A stretch of DNA of 64,000 nt, from the NCBI RefSeq assembly GCF_044597725.1, contig NZ_CP139003.1, forward strand, positions 434,001 to 498,000. The letters are read 5' to 3'. Position numbers and translations under genes: made by a program. Shown piece after piece: positions 19,401 through 28,476 of the stretch. This DNA is from Bermanella sp044597725 (GTDB lineage Bacteria; Pseudomonadota; Gammaproteobacteria; Pseudomonadales; Oceanobacteraceae). The notes beneath the pieces are model-generated. The model was not told the origin of the DNA. It did no database searches and worked only from the letters and a program-made list of their open reading frames with translations. Within the stretch, counting starts at the first letter, position 1. Each line of letters begins with the position of its first letter.

Positions 19401-22400
19401 CCGAAGCCGAAGATATCATGTCGGACTGGGCGACTCATCCAGATAATTACGAGCTAATTAAATCACTCATTGAAGAAATGCAAACCCTTGAAAAAGGGGC
19501 GCAAATGTCGGAGCTGCCATCTGTAGTAGCCATGTGTGAGGCTTTGCAGGTTGCTTATAATCGAATCATAGATGAAGGTCTGTCACCACAGAGTGAATTG
19601 GCTCAAGCAGCCATGGAAGGACACGAAGCTCTGCTCAACATGATGGACATGGTTGCTGCAAGTCAAGCGGTTGTCGCTCAGCCTCAACTTATTGCTGCAT
19701 TGACCGGTGAAGCGCTTGATGAGATCGAGCTTCCACAAACAACATCATCTGATAACGAAGAGACGCAGCAAAGCAACGAGTCGCGCGCACCTATAAGTTT
19801 GGATTTGCCTCAGGTAGAGATCGAGCCAGAAATTTTACCTCAAGATATTGATCCTGAACTATTGGATATATTTTTAGAGGAAGCGCAAGAGCTAATCGAT
19901 TCTATTAGCGAAGCATTAAATGAGTGGCAGCAAGACCCGAGCAATCTATTAAAAGTTGCCGAGCTTCAGCGTGATTTGCATACCTTTAAAGGTGGTGCGC
20001 GCATGGCTGAAATTAATGCCATTGGTGATCTTACCCACGAACTTGAAGACTTATATGAAGGGTTAAGCCTTGGTCGATTAACCGCAACCAATCAACTTTT
20101 TGAATTGTTGCATATGTGTCACGATCGTTTAGCGGACATGGTTCATGCTCTTGCTGATCATAACCCGCTGCGCCCTGCACCTGAATTAATTACCGCAATT
20201 CAGCTGTTTATTGCAGGTGAGTCTTTAGAGTTACCTGAAGAAGCAATCGAAACAGACTCGAGCGAACCTGAGCCCATAGAAACACACAAAGAGCCAGAGT
20301 CGATTAGCGTAGAAAGCATGGCGATTGACGCTGATGAAGAAGTGGTTGAGATCTTCTTAGATGAAGCTGATGAGTTAATGGAAGAGCTCGATAATATTCT
20401 ACAGGTTTGGCAGCAAGAACCTGCCAATCTTGCTCATAACGAAGCCGTTCAACGAGTTTTACATACCTTAAAAGGTGGCGCGCGCATTGCCGGTTTAAGT
20501 GACATTGGTAACATTGCGCACGATATGGAAACCGAATTACAAACGCGGTTAAATAAAAAACAAGCGGCCGACTCAGATCTTTTTGCTGAGCTGCACGGCC
20601 AATTTGATATCGTTGCCAGCCGCCTAGAAACCGTTCAAGCATGGCTCAAAGAAGGTGCAAATACACCGCTTACTGTGCCTGTGAGTCATTCAAAAACGGA
20701 ATCACAAAGTGAACAAGTAGAGACTGAAGCACAGACAGAAAGCGCTAGCATTGAGTTCAGTGAAAGCGAAGCGCCACGCTCTCCAGCTAATGTCGTGCCT
20801 TTGCGTCCGCAACCTGAACCTGCCAATACGGTGACCGCTACTGAGTCATCTAGCAATACTGCAGTAGCCGCCGAGCCAGCACCGGCAAACCCTCAGCAAC
20901 CGGTTAGTCGAACTGAGCAAGAGGCACAGGGCCGTCGTCAGGGCCCACAAGAAATGATTAAGGTACCAGCTAATCTTTTAGATGGTTTGGTTAACCTTGC
21001 CGGTGAAACATCTATTAGTCGTGGTCGCTTAGAAAACCAAGTAACAGACTTTAGTTATACGCTTGATGAAATGGATGCCACCTTAGATCGTCTACGTGAT
21101 CAGCTGCGTCGTTTAGATATGGAAACGGAAGCACAAGTATTGTTTAGGCGTGAACAGCAAGGACCGGATTATGAGGATTTCGATCCATTAGAAATGGACC
21201 GCTATAGTCAATTGCAGCAACTCTCGCGTTCGCTTGTGGAATCGGCCTCGGATTTAATGGACTTAAAATCTACGCTGCTCGATAAAACTAAGGATGCGGA
21301 AACCCTCTTGCTTCAGCAATCCCGGGTAAACACGGAACTGCAAGAAGGCTTAATGAAAACTCGCATGGTGCCATTTAGTCGACTGGTGCCACGCTTACGT
21401 CGTATCGTGCGACAAATTAGCCAAGAAGTGGGTAAGCAAGTTGAATTGCATGTGAGTAACGCTGAAGGCGAAATGGACCGCAGTGTTCTTGAACGCTTGA
21501 TCTCGCCCCTTGAGCATATGTTACGTAACGCAGTGGACCATGGTTTAGAGTCGACCGAAGAACGTGTTGCCGCCGGCAAACCAGAAGTAGGTAATATTTA
21601 TTTAAGTTTATCTCGTGACGGTGGTGATGTGGTTTTACGTCTTGCCGATGATGGTGCTGGTATTAACGTAGAGGCTGTACGTAATAAAGCTATCGAACGG
21701 GGTTTACTAGAGCCTTCTATTAAACTTCCGGATCAAGAAATTTATCAGTTTATCTTGCAAGCGGGTTTTAGTACCGCAGAAAAAATCACACAAATATCTG
21801 GCCGCGGTGTGGGCATGGATGTGGTTAATAGCGAGATTAAACAGGTGGGCGGTACGGTTGTGATTAACTCCCAGCCGCAGCAAGGAACAGAGTTTGTTAT
21901 TCGCTTGCCGTTTACGGTTTCGGTTAACCGTGCACTGATGTCAAAAGTGGGCGATGCATTGTTTGCCATACCGCTTAACAGTATTGCGGGTATTGTTCGA
22001 GTAAGTGCTCGTAACCTAAGAGAGTTATACCAGCAAGAAAACCCAGTTTACCATTATGCAGGCCGTGAATATCAGCTTGAGTATTTAGGTCGACTATTGG
22101 GTGATGAAAGTTTAAGTCGTTTACCCGATGACAGTACCCCAATGCCTGTGGTGTTAGTGCGTGGTGCAAACCCGGCTGCGGTGCAAGTTGATACCTTAAT
22201 GGGCTCTCGTGAAATCGTGGTAAAAACTCTTGGGCCTCAGTTCAATAGTGTTATTGGTGTATCGGGCGGTACCATCTTAGGTGATGGTAGTGTGGTGGTG
22301 ATTTTAGATCTACCAAATATGATGCGTCATATTCACAGCTTGGAATATAAGCAGCACATTGCTATTGAGCATGAACAAGAAGCGCAGCTTGAGGCTGTGG

Positions 22401-22792
22401 AAAAAGTGCGTAAGAAAGATGTGCTATCAGTATTGGTAGTGGATGACTCCGTAACCGTGCGTAAGGTAACCAGCCGTTTGCTAGAGCGTAATGGTATGGA
22501 AGTACGTACCGCCAAAGACGGCGTTGATGCCATGGCAACATTACAAGATTACCAGCCTGACTTGGTTCTGTTGGATATTGAAATGCCGCGCATGGATGGT
22601 TTTGAGGTAGCAACGCAAATGCGTCACAGCTCAACCCTAAAGCACATACCAATTATTATGATTACTTCGCGTACTGGTGAGAAACACAAAGAGCGCGCCA
22701 TGGCAATTGGTGTAACCGACTACATGGGTAAACCATTCCAAGAAGAAAAACTGCTTTCAGCCATTAACGAATACACAGGACAAGGTCAGTGA
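16403..22792 (+). CDS. chpA: ChpA, multi-Hpt chemotaxis-like histidine kinase with receiver
   Basis: 2129 residues. Histidine phosphotransfer modules: H49 in HQVRG (atypical), a FimL-like helical region, a degenerate module near 470-490, then canonical HTLKG/HTFKG modules at H727, H885, H1193 and H1354. Between H885 and H1193 lies a module reading MQTLEKGAQM with no phosphorylatable His. Acidic linkers (about 570-680, 1120-1150, 1280-1310, 1430-1510) separate modules. The kinase core follows: dimerisation from 1518, N box HMLRNAVDHGLE near 1705, G1 DDGAGI near 1750, G2 GRGVGMD near 1800, CheW-like domain 1840-1985, and a C-terminal receiver with phospho-acceptor D2058. It drives PilG/PilH and overlaps chpB by 4 bases. 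Confidence 0.95.
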   Translation: MGDRHDYVALDWVKGEIEEVLKQAQYELEAYVEAPDDTARMKFCLTYLHQVRGTLQMVEFYGAAMLAEEMEAVAQALLSDSVSDAEEARQVLMQAILQLPNYLDHVKLGRRDLPVVLLPVLNDLRGARGETLLSETSLFRPNIEIKQPISAAQQQQFSDKQFVDLLRKLRQMYQVALLGLLKGKDVEQNTDYLYKVTSRLAKLFQKTQAEGLWSAATGVLEALLNDGLKLNSAIKELLKKLEPELKRIVVSGPQELNQQNDELLKNLLFYVAKSQYSSPRIEQIKQEYNLKDALPTQDEVTAERAALKGPDKSTMGSVAAALIEEITSLKERLDLLVQDKQASPDQLALLVPAFKQITDTMGMLGLGTPRKVIQDQFEFINNFVAQNKMASNVELMDVAGALLYVEASLSGLSERFGGGEVATPEAQQLGEAQHAVLRESKQIIEKVKELVVDFTKGAELSLLAEAADQLMNLRGTLIMVPQVDAADIARNCSNILHKHVDRDERPSAVLMDALAEALSGVEYFLERIDDDAQQDSNGILERARQVIKPFIAASDLAPNDETIQQDAFDDDLESVSLDEEPEAETEQDISDLTLEIDSELEAPLQDASEELSLEDDNEDITDWPDVADVESLEEWDTSGEDALSQALMDDDAAEQDIPSESEQVTTAASISEPELDDDDDDLIDDEIIEIFLEEAEEVLETINEFWPAYKANHGDEEALVTTRRAFHTLKGSGRMVSAADIGETAWAIENMFNRLLDHTIDLSEGFLSIVDYVIEQVPSLIDAFKHRTSCPVNVEAIQEYANKVAKGEQLDPWQAQAKKTNDDSLDVATSESEELQPEQNMDQALLEVFSSEVETHLNVVAEFIEQAHQEEYHTALNDDLQRALHTLKGSAHMAHIEPIAEVAAVLETFTKDLRAYHVETTAEVVDLYLRGKELIDHGFQQLNSTPYAAIAGSEDLKADVERFTQQIIKSFNDQQGVDSKGQVDPQVLSIFLSEGMDIITEAEDIMSDWATHPDNYELIKSLIEEMQTLEKGAQMSELPSVVAMCEALQVAYNRIIDEGLSPQSELAQAAMEGHEALLNMMDMVAASQAVVAQPQLIAALTGEALDEIELPQTTSSDNEETQQSNESRAPISLDLPQVEIEPEILPQDIDPELLDIFLEEAQELIDSISEALNEWQQDPSNLLKVAELQRDLHTFKGGARMAEINAIGDLTHELEDLYEGLSLGRLTATNQLFELLHMCHDRLADMVHALADHNPLRPAPELITAIQLFIAGESLELPEEAIETDSSEPEPIETHKEPESISVESMAIDADEEVVEIFLDEADELMEELDNILQVWQQEPANLAHNEAVQRVLHTLKGGARIAGLSDIGNIAHDMETELQTRLNKKQAADSDLFAELHGQFDIVASRLETVQAWLKEGANTPLTVPVSHSKTESQSEQVETEAQTESASIEFSESEAPRSPANVVPLRPQPEPANTVTATESSSNTAVAAEPAPANPQQPVSRTEQEAQGRRQGPQEMIKVPANLLDGLVNLAGETSISRGRLENQVTDFSYTLDEMDATLDRLRDQLRRLDMETEAQVLFRREQQGPDYEDFDPLEMDRYSQLQQLSRSLVESASDLMDLKSTLLDKTKDAETLLLQQSRVNTELQEGLMKTRMVPFSRLVPRLRRIVRQISQEVGKQVELHVSNAEGEMDRSVLERLISPLEHMLRNAVDHGLESTEERVAAGKPEVGNIYLSLSRDGGDVVLRLADDGAGINVEAVRNKAIERGLLEPSIKLPDQEIYQFILQAGFSTAEKITQISGRGVGMDVVNSEIKQVGGTVVINSQPQQGTEFVIRLPFTVSVNRALMSKVGDALFAIPLNSIAGIVRVSARNLRELYQQENPVYHYAGREYQLEYLGRLLGDESLSRLPDDSTPMPVVLVRGANPAAVQVDTLMGSREIVVKTLGPQFNSVIGVSGGTILGDGSVVVILDLPNMMRHIHSLEYKQHIAIEHEQEAQLEAVEKVRKKDVLSVLVVDDSVTVRKVTSRLLERNGMEVRTAKDGVDAMATLQDYQPDLVLLDIEMPRMDGFEVATQMRHSSTLKHIPIIMITSRTGEKHKERAMAIGVTDYMGKPFQEEKLLSAINEYTGQGQ

Positions 22793-23814
22793 CAACAGCT
22801 CTCAAGTTAGCGGTGGTGGCTGAAGACAGTTTGCAGCAACATCGCTTACGCACAGCGCTAGCCGACTTTGGGTGTGAAGTAGTGAGCTTAAGTGCACAAG
22901 CGTTAGAGTTAAAAGGAATCGACAGCGAAGTGGCTGCTTGGCTCGTAGATTTGCGTGATGATGACGAATTACTAGAACCTTTTTTTGAACTAGAGCAACC
23001 TGTTTTATTTGGGTTTGAAGCAGCGCCAAGCAAGCAAGATAAAGGTTACCCTAGATGGGAAAAACGTTTGTACGCAAAAATTAAGCAGCTTTTGGGTCGA
23101 GATATTTTACAACAAAGCACCATGGATCAGACCAATTTTTCTGCTATAGAGCAGTTAGGTCAGCAAAGCGATGTCTTGGTTTTACCTGAAAGTGTTCAGC
23201 CAAACAGCGGCAACCCAGCAGAAAATATTTGGGTGTTGGGAAGCTCTTTAGGTGGCCCAGAAGCGATAAAAGCGTTTTTAGATGCGCTGCCTAGTGGTTT
23301 ACCGGTTGCTTTTATTTATGGCCAGCATATTGATGCTCAATTTGTACCTGTGCTAGCCAACGTCTTAGCTCGACATTCTGCATTTACTTTACGCGTGGCC
23401 GAACACGGCATGGTACCTAAAAACGGTGAAGTATTAATTGTACCTTCTGATAAAGAAGTGCGGTTTGACGGTGGTGAGTTAAATGTTAGCGGAACTCCTT
23501 GGCCAGGCCCCTATGGCCCGTCAGTAGATCAGCTTATTTTAAATACGTTAAAAGTGTACCCGCAGGCAGGGATTATGATTTTTAGTGGTATGGGCAATGA
23601 TGGTGCTGAGGCCATAGAAAGTTTATGCGATGGCTCCGCATCTGATATTCAGGTGTGGGCGCAAAGTCGAGAAAGCTGTGCCAGTTCCGCTATGCCCGAT
23701 GCCGCTCGCGAGACCGGAGCGGTTAGCTTTTCCGGTTCTCCACAAGCCCTTGCAGCACAATTGGTGCATACCATACAAATGCAGCAAGCAACTAACAAAT
23801 TATTGGAACGTTAA
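22789..23814 (+). CDS. chpB: ChpB, CheB-type methylesterase
   Basis: 341 residues, starting with a GTG that overlaps the chpA stop. The C-terminal methylesterase domain (about 145-335) has the catalytic Ser in LGSSLGGPEAI, His in YGQHIDAQF and Asp in SGMGNDGAE. The N-terminal ~100 residues align with a receiver position but lack the Asp phospho-acceptor pattern (LVDLRDDDELLEP), so it is likely degenerate. It removes methyl groups from PilJ, counteracting PilK. Confidence 0.92.
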   Translation: MTTALKLAVVAEDSLQQHRLRTALADFGCEVVSLSAQALELKGIDSEVAAWLVDLRDDDELLEPFFELEQPVLFGFEAAPSKQDKGYPRWEKRLYAKIKQLLGRDILQQSTMDQTNFSAIEQLGQQSDVLVLPESVQPNSGNPAENIWVLGSSLGGPEAIKAFLDALPSGLPVAFIYGQHIDAQFVPVLANVLARHSAFTLRVAEHGMVPKNGEVLIVPSDKEVRFDGGELNVSGTPWPGPYGPSVDQLILNTLKVYPQAGIMIFSGMGNDGAEAIESLCDGSASDIQVWAQSRESCASSAMPDAARETGAVSFSGSPQALAAQLVHTIQMQQATNKLLER

Positions 23815-23816
23815 GC

Positions 23817-24299
23817 ATGCAAGCACTGAATAATGATCAATCCAAGTCGACTGCATTGCCGTGCCTATTGGTCCCCATGCAAACAGGCCGACTAGTACTA
23901 CCCAACGTTACGTTAGCTGAGCTTATTCCGTATCAGTCGCCCATGTCTAATGAGCAAACCGCAGATTGGTTAATTGGCACAATAGAATGGCGTGGTACTC
24001 AAATCCCGGTGATTAGCTACGAAGCATTTTGTGGGCAAAAAGGCGGTGCTCTAGGGCAAGATCAGCGCATTGCTATTATTAACGCTCCCCATGGGGAAGC
24101 GGGCAAATTACGCTTTTTTGGTATGGTCACCCAAGGTATTCCCAGTTTGATTAAGCTAGAAGAAGCTGGCATTAAAGACAATCAAAGTGTGGTGTTAGAA
24201 AATGGTCAAAAAATGGCGGTTACCCTTGAAACAGGCAACGCCATTATTCCTGACATTGATATACTTGAAGCGGCGATTAGTAAGCAACCGTGGCAATAG
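23817..24299 (+). CDS. chpC: ChpC, second CheW-like adaptor
   Basis: 160 residues, CheW domain across most of the length (LLVPMQTGRLVLPNVTLAELIPY, WLIGTIEWRGTQIPVISYE). Last gene of the cluster, 2 bases after chpB. In Pseudomonas ChpC helps couple other inputs to ChpA. The cluster ends here; chpD/chpE are absent. Confidence 0.9.
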   Translation: MQALNNDQSKSTALPCLLVPMQTGRLVLPNVTLAELIPYQSPMSNEQTADWLIGTIEWRGTQIPVISYEAFCGQKGGALGQDQRIAIINAPHGEAGKLRFFGMVTQGIPSLIKLEEAGIKDNQSVVLENGQKMAVTLETGNAIIPDIDILEAAISKQPWQ

Positions 24300-24303
24300 T
24301 ATT

Positions 24304-25806
24304 TTATTTAAAGCGCCGCTCTATACGCACGCTGGTTTGGTTAAGCTCTAACCCTTGTGGAATAACTGGCAAGGGTTGAGAAATATTTATGGCATCTAAA
24401 ACTGCCTGGTTTAATGCGCTATGGCGGCTGGTTTCAATCTCTTTTGTATTAACTACAATCCCTTCGGCATTAATATCAATTTCATAGATCACCATACCTT
24501 TTTGGCTGAGACGTTGAGACCATTCAGGGTACTCGATATTGTCTTCAATGATAGATTTAACATTGTCCAAATAGCCACTAAGCACGCGTTTGTATTCGGC
24601 ACGGCTTAAGCTTTGTTGTGCCTGCAGTGTCTTAGGCATTTTAGGTTTTGCTTGGTATGCTTGTTGGCTTTCATTTGGGTCAAATCGATAGCTTAGAGTA
24701 AAGCTCCAAGCGTTTCCTTTTAGAGAATCTGGTGGCAATAAAAAAGGCACTACTTCATTAATGGCTCGTTTGAGTTCATTCACCAGGAGATCCGACGCTT
24801 CGGGGCTGGTTGTGCTTAAGTTGGATACTTCTGCTCGCCGGTTTACATCAAACCGTACCGTGACCAAACCTTTTTGCCCAAACTGTTTCGCCCAAACTGG
24901 GTACTCTACCGATTGATGCACGGCACGACGCAATTCCCAGCGATAAAGATCTTTGTAGTAGTCTTGTTCGATTTCTATCTGCTTGGCGGTTTTAACCTTT
25001 TTTGTTGATTTCGGCGTTATCACCTTCTGCTTTTTTTCCGGTGGCTTTTGTGTGCGTTTAGGAGGGGTATAGGTGGGTTTGCGTGCTTTTTTTTGTGCGG
25101 CCTGTTGCTGTGCTTTTTGCTGTGCCAATTGACGAGCTTTTTGCTCTGCTTGCGCACGTGCTTGTGCTTGTTGCTGTTTCTGTTGTTTTTGCGCCACTAA
25201 TTTTTGCTTATCGGCATCGACCCACTGCTGTACAAGCTGGCTGCGAGAAGAGGTATAGTTGAGTGATTCGTAGCGGGTTACTAATTCGGAATTACTGTCC
25301 ATGGATAGTATTTGTTCTTTGAATTCTCGCGACGGTGGAGCTTGACCTATCCACGCATTGAGAAGCGCATCGAACAACTGAGCAGTTTCGGTTTGCAAAA
25401 CAGTCACACCGTTTAAGTTTACTTGAGTACCTTTTCCTGGGGTGTAATCAATTAACACTTCATCGCCAGTGGTTAAATTGTCTTTGGGGAAGCCGGTAAA
25501 TTTAAGTAAATTATCCGTGAATTCGGGGTCATTTGATAAAGGGTTGTTTATGGCGATGTCATTTTGCCATTGTAAGGCCCAACGCCTAGGGCTCCAGCGA
25601 TTTGCTGTCACCTTTATCGCCATACGTTTGCTGCGCTGGTTGGCGAGAATTTGGCTGGGATTTGAACTGGGGTCACTGAGGTAAAGTGCTGCTATATAGT
25701 ACTCTTTACGTAATTGCTCATAGCTACTGATGCCATTTAGCGTCAGCGCCGACGCCCAGTGAAAGGTCAGTAATAGCAATAGACCCACGAAACTACGCAT
25801 AGCCAT
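24304..25806 (-). CDS. Secreted chalcone-isomerase-like protein with two TonB C-terminal domains
   Basis: 500 residues. A signal peptide (1-20, cleavage near HWASA-L) is followed by a domain (about 22-175) with the pattern of chalcone-isomerase-like proteins: YYIAALYLSD near the start, then GDEVLIDYTPGKGTQVNLNG, then LFDALLNAWIGQAPPS. Next is a Q/K/A-rich charged stretch (about 205-275, probably coiled coil), then two TonB_C-like domains (about 285-372, YPVWAKQFGQKGLVTVRFDV; about 405-498, YPEWSQRLSQKGMVIYEIDI). No membrane anchor other than the signal peptide is visible, so it is not a classical TonB. Convergent with chpC (4-base gap). Function unknown. Confidence 0.75.
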   Translation of the reverse strand: MAMRSFVGLLLLLTFHWASALTLNGISSYEQLRKEYYIAALYLSDPSSNPSQILANQRSKRMAIKVTANRWSPRRWALQWQNDIAINNPLSNDPEFTDNLLKFTGFPKDNLTTGDEVLIDYTPGKGTQVNLNGVTVLQTETAQLFDALLNAWIGQAPPSREFKEQILSMDSNSELVTRYESLNYTSSRSQLVQQWVDADKQKLVAQKQQKQQQAQARAQAEQKARQLAQQKAQQQAAQKKARKPTYTPPKRTQKPPEKKQKVITPKSTKKVKTAKQIEIEQDYYKDLYRWELRRAVHQSVEYPVWAKQFGQKGLVTVRFDVNRRAEVSNLSTTSPEASDLLVNELKRAINEVVPFLLPPDSLKGNAWSFTLSYRFDPNESQQAYQAKPKMPKTLQAQQSLSRAEYKRVLSGYLDNVKSIIEDNIEYPEWSQRLSQKGMVIYEIDINAEGIVVNTKEIETSRHSALNQAVLDAINISQPLPVIPQGLELNQTSVRIERRFK

Positions 25807-25957
25807 TAACCTTGTTGATGTCTGTATTATTTAAAGCATAGACCAGAATAGGCTGTAAGCTATGATAGGTCTCTAAGCCTGCTGAAAAAACACCAAGCAG
25901 CATTGAGAAATCCGCCTGTTATGCCAAATCAGTTCAGCAAATTCAAATTGTGTGCTT

Positions 25958-25963
25958 TATAAT
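25958..25963 (+). promoter_or_regulatory. Consensus -10 box upstream of tex
   Basis: Perfect TATAAT 82 bases before the tex ATG. The region 17 bases upstream has only a poor -35 match, so the assignment is tentative. No other features are seen in the 238-base gap between the divergent genes. Confidence 0.4.
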
Positions 25964-26044
25964 GAGCAACGTTTTATGGGTGGCAAAAACTGCCTATATT
26001 TAGAATAAAAAATATACACCGAACACTAATTTGTAGAGTATTTC

Positions 26045-28375
26045 ATGGATCGCATTTTTACTACTCTGGCCCAAGAGCTAAACGTTAATTTGAACCAAGT
26101 GGTAGCCAGCGTGGGCTTACTTGACGAAGGCGCCACGGTGCCATTTATCAGCCGATATCGTAAAGAAGTAACCGGCGCAATGGATGATAGCCAATTGCGT
26201 CAATTAGAAGAGCGCCTGCGCTACCTGCGGGAAATGGAAGATCGCCGTTCTAGTATATTAAAAAGCATTGAGGAGCAAGGAAAGCTAAGTGACGAGTTGA
26301 AGTCTGAGATACTCAAGGCGGACAGTAAAAATCGCTTAGAAGATTTATATCTTCCCTACAAACAAAAGCGCCGTACTAAAGGCCAAATAGCCATCGAAGC
26401 GGGATTAGAGCCTTTAGCCGATGCCCTATTTGGTAATCCTGAGCTCGATCCAGAGCAGCAAGCCGCTGCTTACATCGATGCCGACAAGGGCGTTCCAGAT
26501 AGCAAGGCGGCATTAGATGGTGCCAAGTTTATTTTAATGGAGCGCTTTGCTCAAAGTGCCGACTTGTTGCAACAATTGCGTGAGTTTCTATGGCAAGAAT
26601 CCCAGCTATCGGTTCGCGTGATGGCGGGCAAAGAAGCCGAAGCTGCGAAATATCAGGACTATTTTGAACATGATGAGCCGTTAAAGTCCGTACCCAGTCA
26701 CCGTGCTTTGGCTATCTTAAGGGGCCGTAATGAGGGTTTCTTGAGCATCAACCTTGTTGTCGGCGATGTGAACGACAAGCTTGCAGTGAACCCTTGTGAG
26801 GCAATGGTTGCAAGCTTCTATGAAATTGAGCAACAGGGTCGAGCCGGTGACAAATGGTTAGCTGAGGTCGTTAAGTGGACTTGGCGCGTAAAACTACTAA
26901 CGCACCTCGAAACTGAATTAATTGGGCGTATTAGAGAAAGCGCAGAAGAGCAAGCCATTAATGTGTTTGCTACCAACCTCAAAGACCTTCTAATGGCTGC
27001 GCCTGCAGGCTATAAAACCACAATCGGACTTGACCCGGGTTTACGCACAGGCTGTAAAGTTGCCGTGGTCGATGAGACCGGCAAAGTCTTAGATCATGGG
27101 GCTATCTTCCCCCATCAGCCGCAAAACCAAGCGCGTGAAGCCAAAGCCGTATTGCGGGCTCTGTGTATAAAACACGGTGTTGAGCTTATTGCTATCGGTA
27201 ACGGTACCGCCAGTCGCGAAACCGACCGCTTGGTGGGTGAATTGATGAAAGAACATCCAGAGCTGCGTATACAAAAAATAGTAGTGAGCGAAGCAGGTGC
27301 TTCCGTCTATAGTGCATCTGAACTTGCAGCAAAAGAATTTCCAGATCTGGACGTAACGATTCGTGGTGCAGTATCCATTGCACGACGTTTGCAAGATCCA
27401 CTTGCAGAGTTGGTCAAGATTGAACCCAAAGCAATTGGTGTTGGCCAATATCAGCATGATGTGAGTCAGCCCGCACTTGCTCGCAGCCTAGATGCGGTGG
27501 TCGAAGACTGTGTAAATGCCGTGGGTGTTGATCTTAATACGGCCTCTGCCCCATTGTTAACTCGTGTATCAGGCTTAAACAGCACGATCGCCAATAACAT
27601 CGTTAGTTTTCGTGAAGAAAACGGTGCATATAAAAGCCGCACTGATTTGAAAAAGGTCCCCCGTTTGGGTGAGAAAACCTTTGAACAGGCCGCTGGTTTC
27701 CTCAAAATTATTGGTGGTAAAAACCCTCTTGATGCGAGTTCCGTTCACCCTGAATCGTACGCTGTTGCAAAAAACATTGCAGCCAAAGCGGGTAAGGATG
27801 TGTCGTCGATTATTGGTGATAGTAGTTTTCTTAAAGCGGTTAATGCCAGTGATTTTGTGAGTGATGATGCGGGTTTACCCACTATAAAAGACATTCTGCA
27901 AGAACTAGAAAAACCTGGCCGTGATCCGCGCCCTGAATTCGTAACCGCCGAATTTAAAGAAGGCGTTGAAGACATTAAAGACCTTAAAGATGATATGACC
28001 CTTGAAGGGGTTGTGAGCAACGTGGCCGCCTTTGGTGCCTTTGTAGACGTAGGTGTGCATCAGGATGGTTTAGTGCATATCAGTATGATGTCAGATAAGT
28101 TTATTGATGACCCAAGGGAAGTTGTTAAAGCGGGAGATGTGGTTAAGGTTAAAGTCATGGAGGTAGACGTGCAGCGTAAACGGATTGCACTATCCATGCG
28201 TATGTCTGATTCAGCCGCCGACTATCAAGCTGAGAAAGCGACGCCGAGAAGTGAGCGTAAAACCAAAAATGGGCAGCGCCAAGTGCAGCGTCAGAATACG
28301 CAGCAAGCGCCTGAATCCGGCGGTATGGCAGCGCTGTTTGCTCAGGCGCAAAAGAAAAAAAGTAAGCGACTATAG
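26045..28375 (+). CDS. tex: Tex, RNA-binding transcription accessory protein
   Basis: 776 residues. Domain order as in Pseudomonas Tex: N-terminal helical region with VPFISRYRKEVTGAMDD (about 30-45), a YqgF-like RNase H fold (about 325-450, TTIGLDPGLRTGCKVAVVD), a helix-hairpin-helix pair (about 500-560), and an S1 RNA-binding domain (about 655-725, LEGVVSNVAAFGAFVDVGVHQDG). The tail is basic and Q/K rich. Tex helps resolve stalled transcription and virulence gene expression in several bacteria. Confidence 0.96.
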   Translation: MDRIFTTLAQELNVNLNQVVASVGLLDEGATVPFISRYRKEVTGAMDDSQLRQLEERLRYLREMEDRRSSILKSIEEQGKLSDELKSEILKADSKNRLEDLYLPYKQKRRTKGQIAIEAGLEPLADALFGNPELDPEQQAAAYIDADKGVPDSKAALDGAKFILMERFAQSADLLQQLREFLWQESQLSVRVMAGKEAEAAKYQDYFEHDEPLKSVPSHRALAILRGRNEGFLSINLVVGDVNDKLAVNPCEAMVASFYEIEQQGRAGDKWLAEVVKWTWRVKLLTHLETELIGRIRESAEEQAINVFATNLKDLLMAAPAGYKTTIGLDPGLRTGCKVAVVDETGKVLDHGAIFPHQPQNQAREAKAVLRALCIKHGVELIAIGNGTASRETDRLVGELMKEHPELRIQKIVVSEAGASVYSASELAAKEFPDLDVTIRGAVSIARRLQDPLAELVKIEPKAIGVGQYQHDVSQPALARSLDAVVEDCVNAVGVDLNTASAPLLTRVSGLNSTIANNIVSFREENGAYKSRTDLKKVPRLGEKTFEQAAGFLKIIGGKNPLDASSVHPESYAVAKNIAAKAGKDVSSIIGDSSFLKAVNASDFVSDDAGLPTIKDILQELEKPGRDPRPEFVTAEFKEGVEDIKDLKDDMTLEGVVSNVAAFGAFVDVGVHQDGLVHISMMSDKFIDDPREVVKAGDVVKVKVMEVDVQRKRIALSMRMSDSAADYQAEKATPRSERKTKNGQRQVQRQNTQQAPESGGMAALFAQAQKKKSKRL

Positions 28376-28435
28376 TCCAGAGGGGCGCTTTAGAAAACAC
28401 TGCGTTCCTGCTGCTATACTTTCGCTATTATACAG

Positions 28436-28453
28436 GCGGGCTATAATGCCCGC
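28436..28453 (+). promoter_or_regulatory. Palindrome GCGGGC-TATAAT-GCCCGC upstream of gshA
   Basis: A perfect 6-bp GC inverted repeat encloses an exact TATAAT. It lies 24 bases before the TTG start of gshA and 61 after the tex stop. It may be a -10 element inside an operator-like palindrome, or a hairpin in the mRNA. No strong -35 is visible and no T tract follows. Confidence 0.45.
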
Positions 28454-28476
28454 ATTTACCTTTAGGATAGTGTGCT

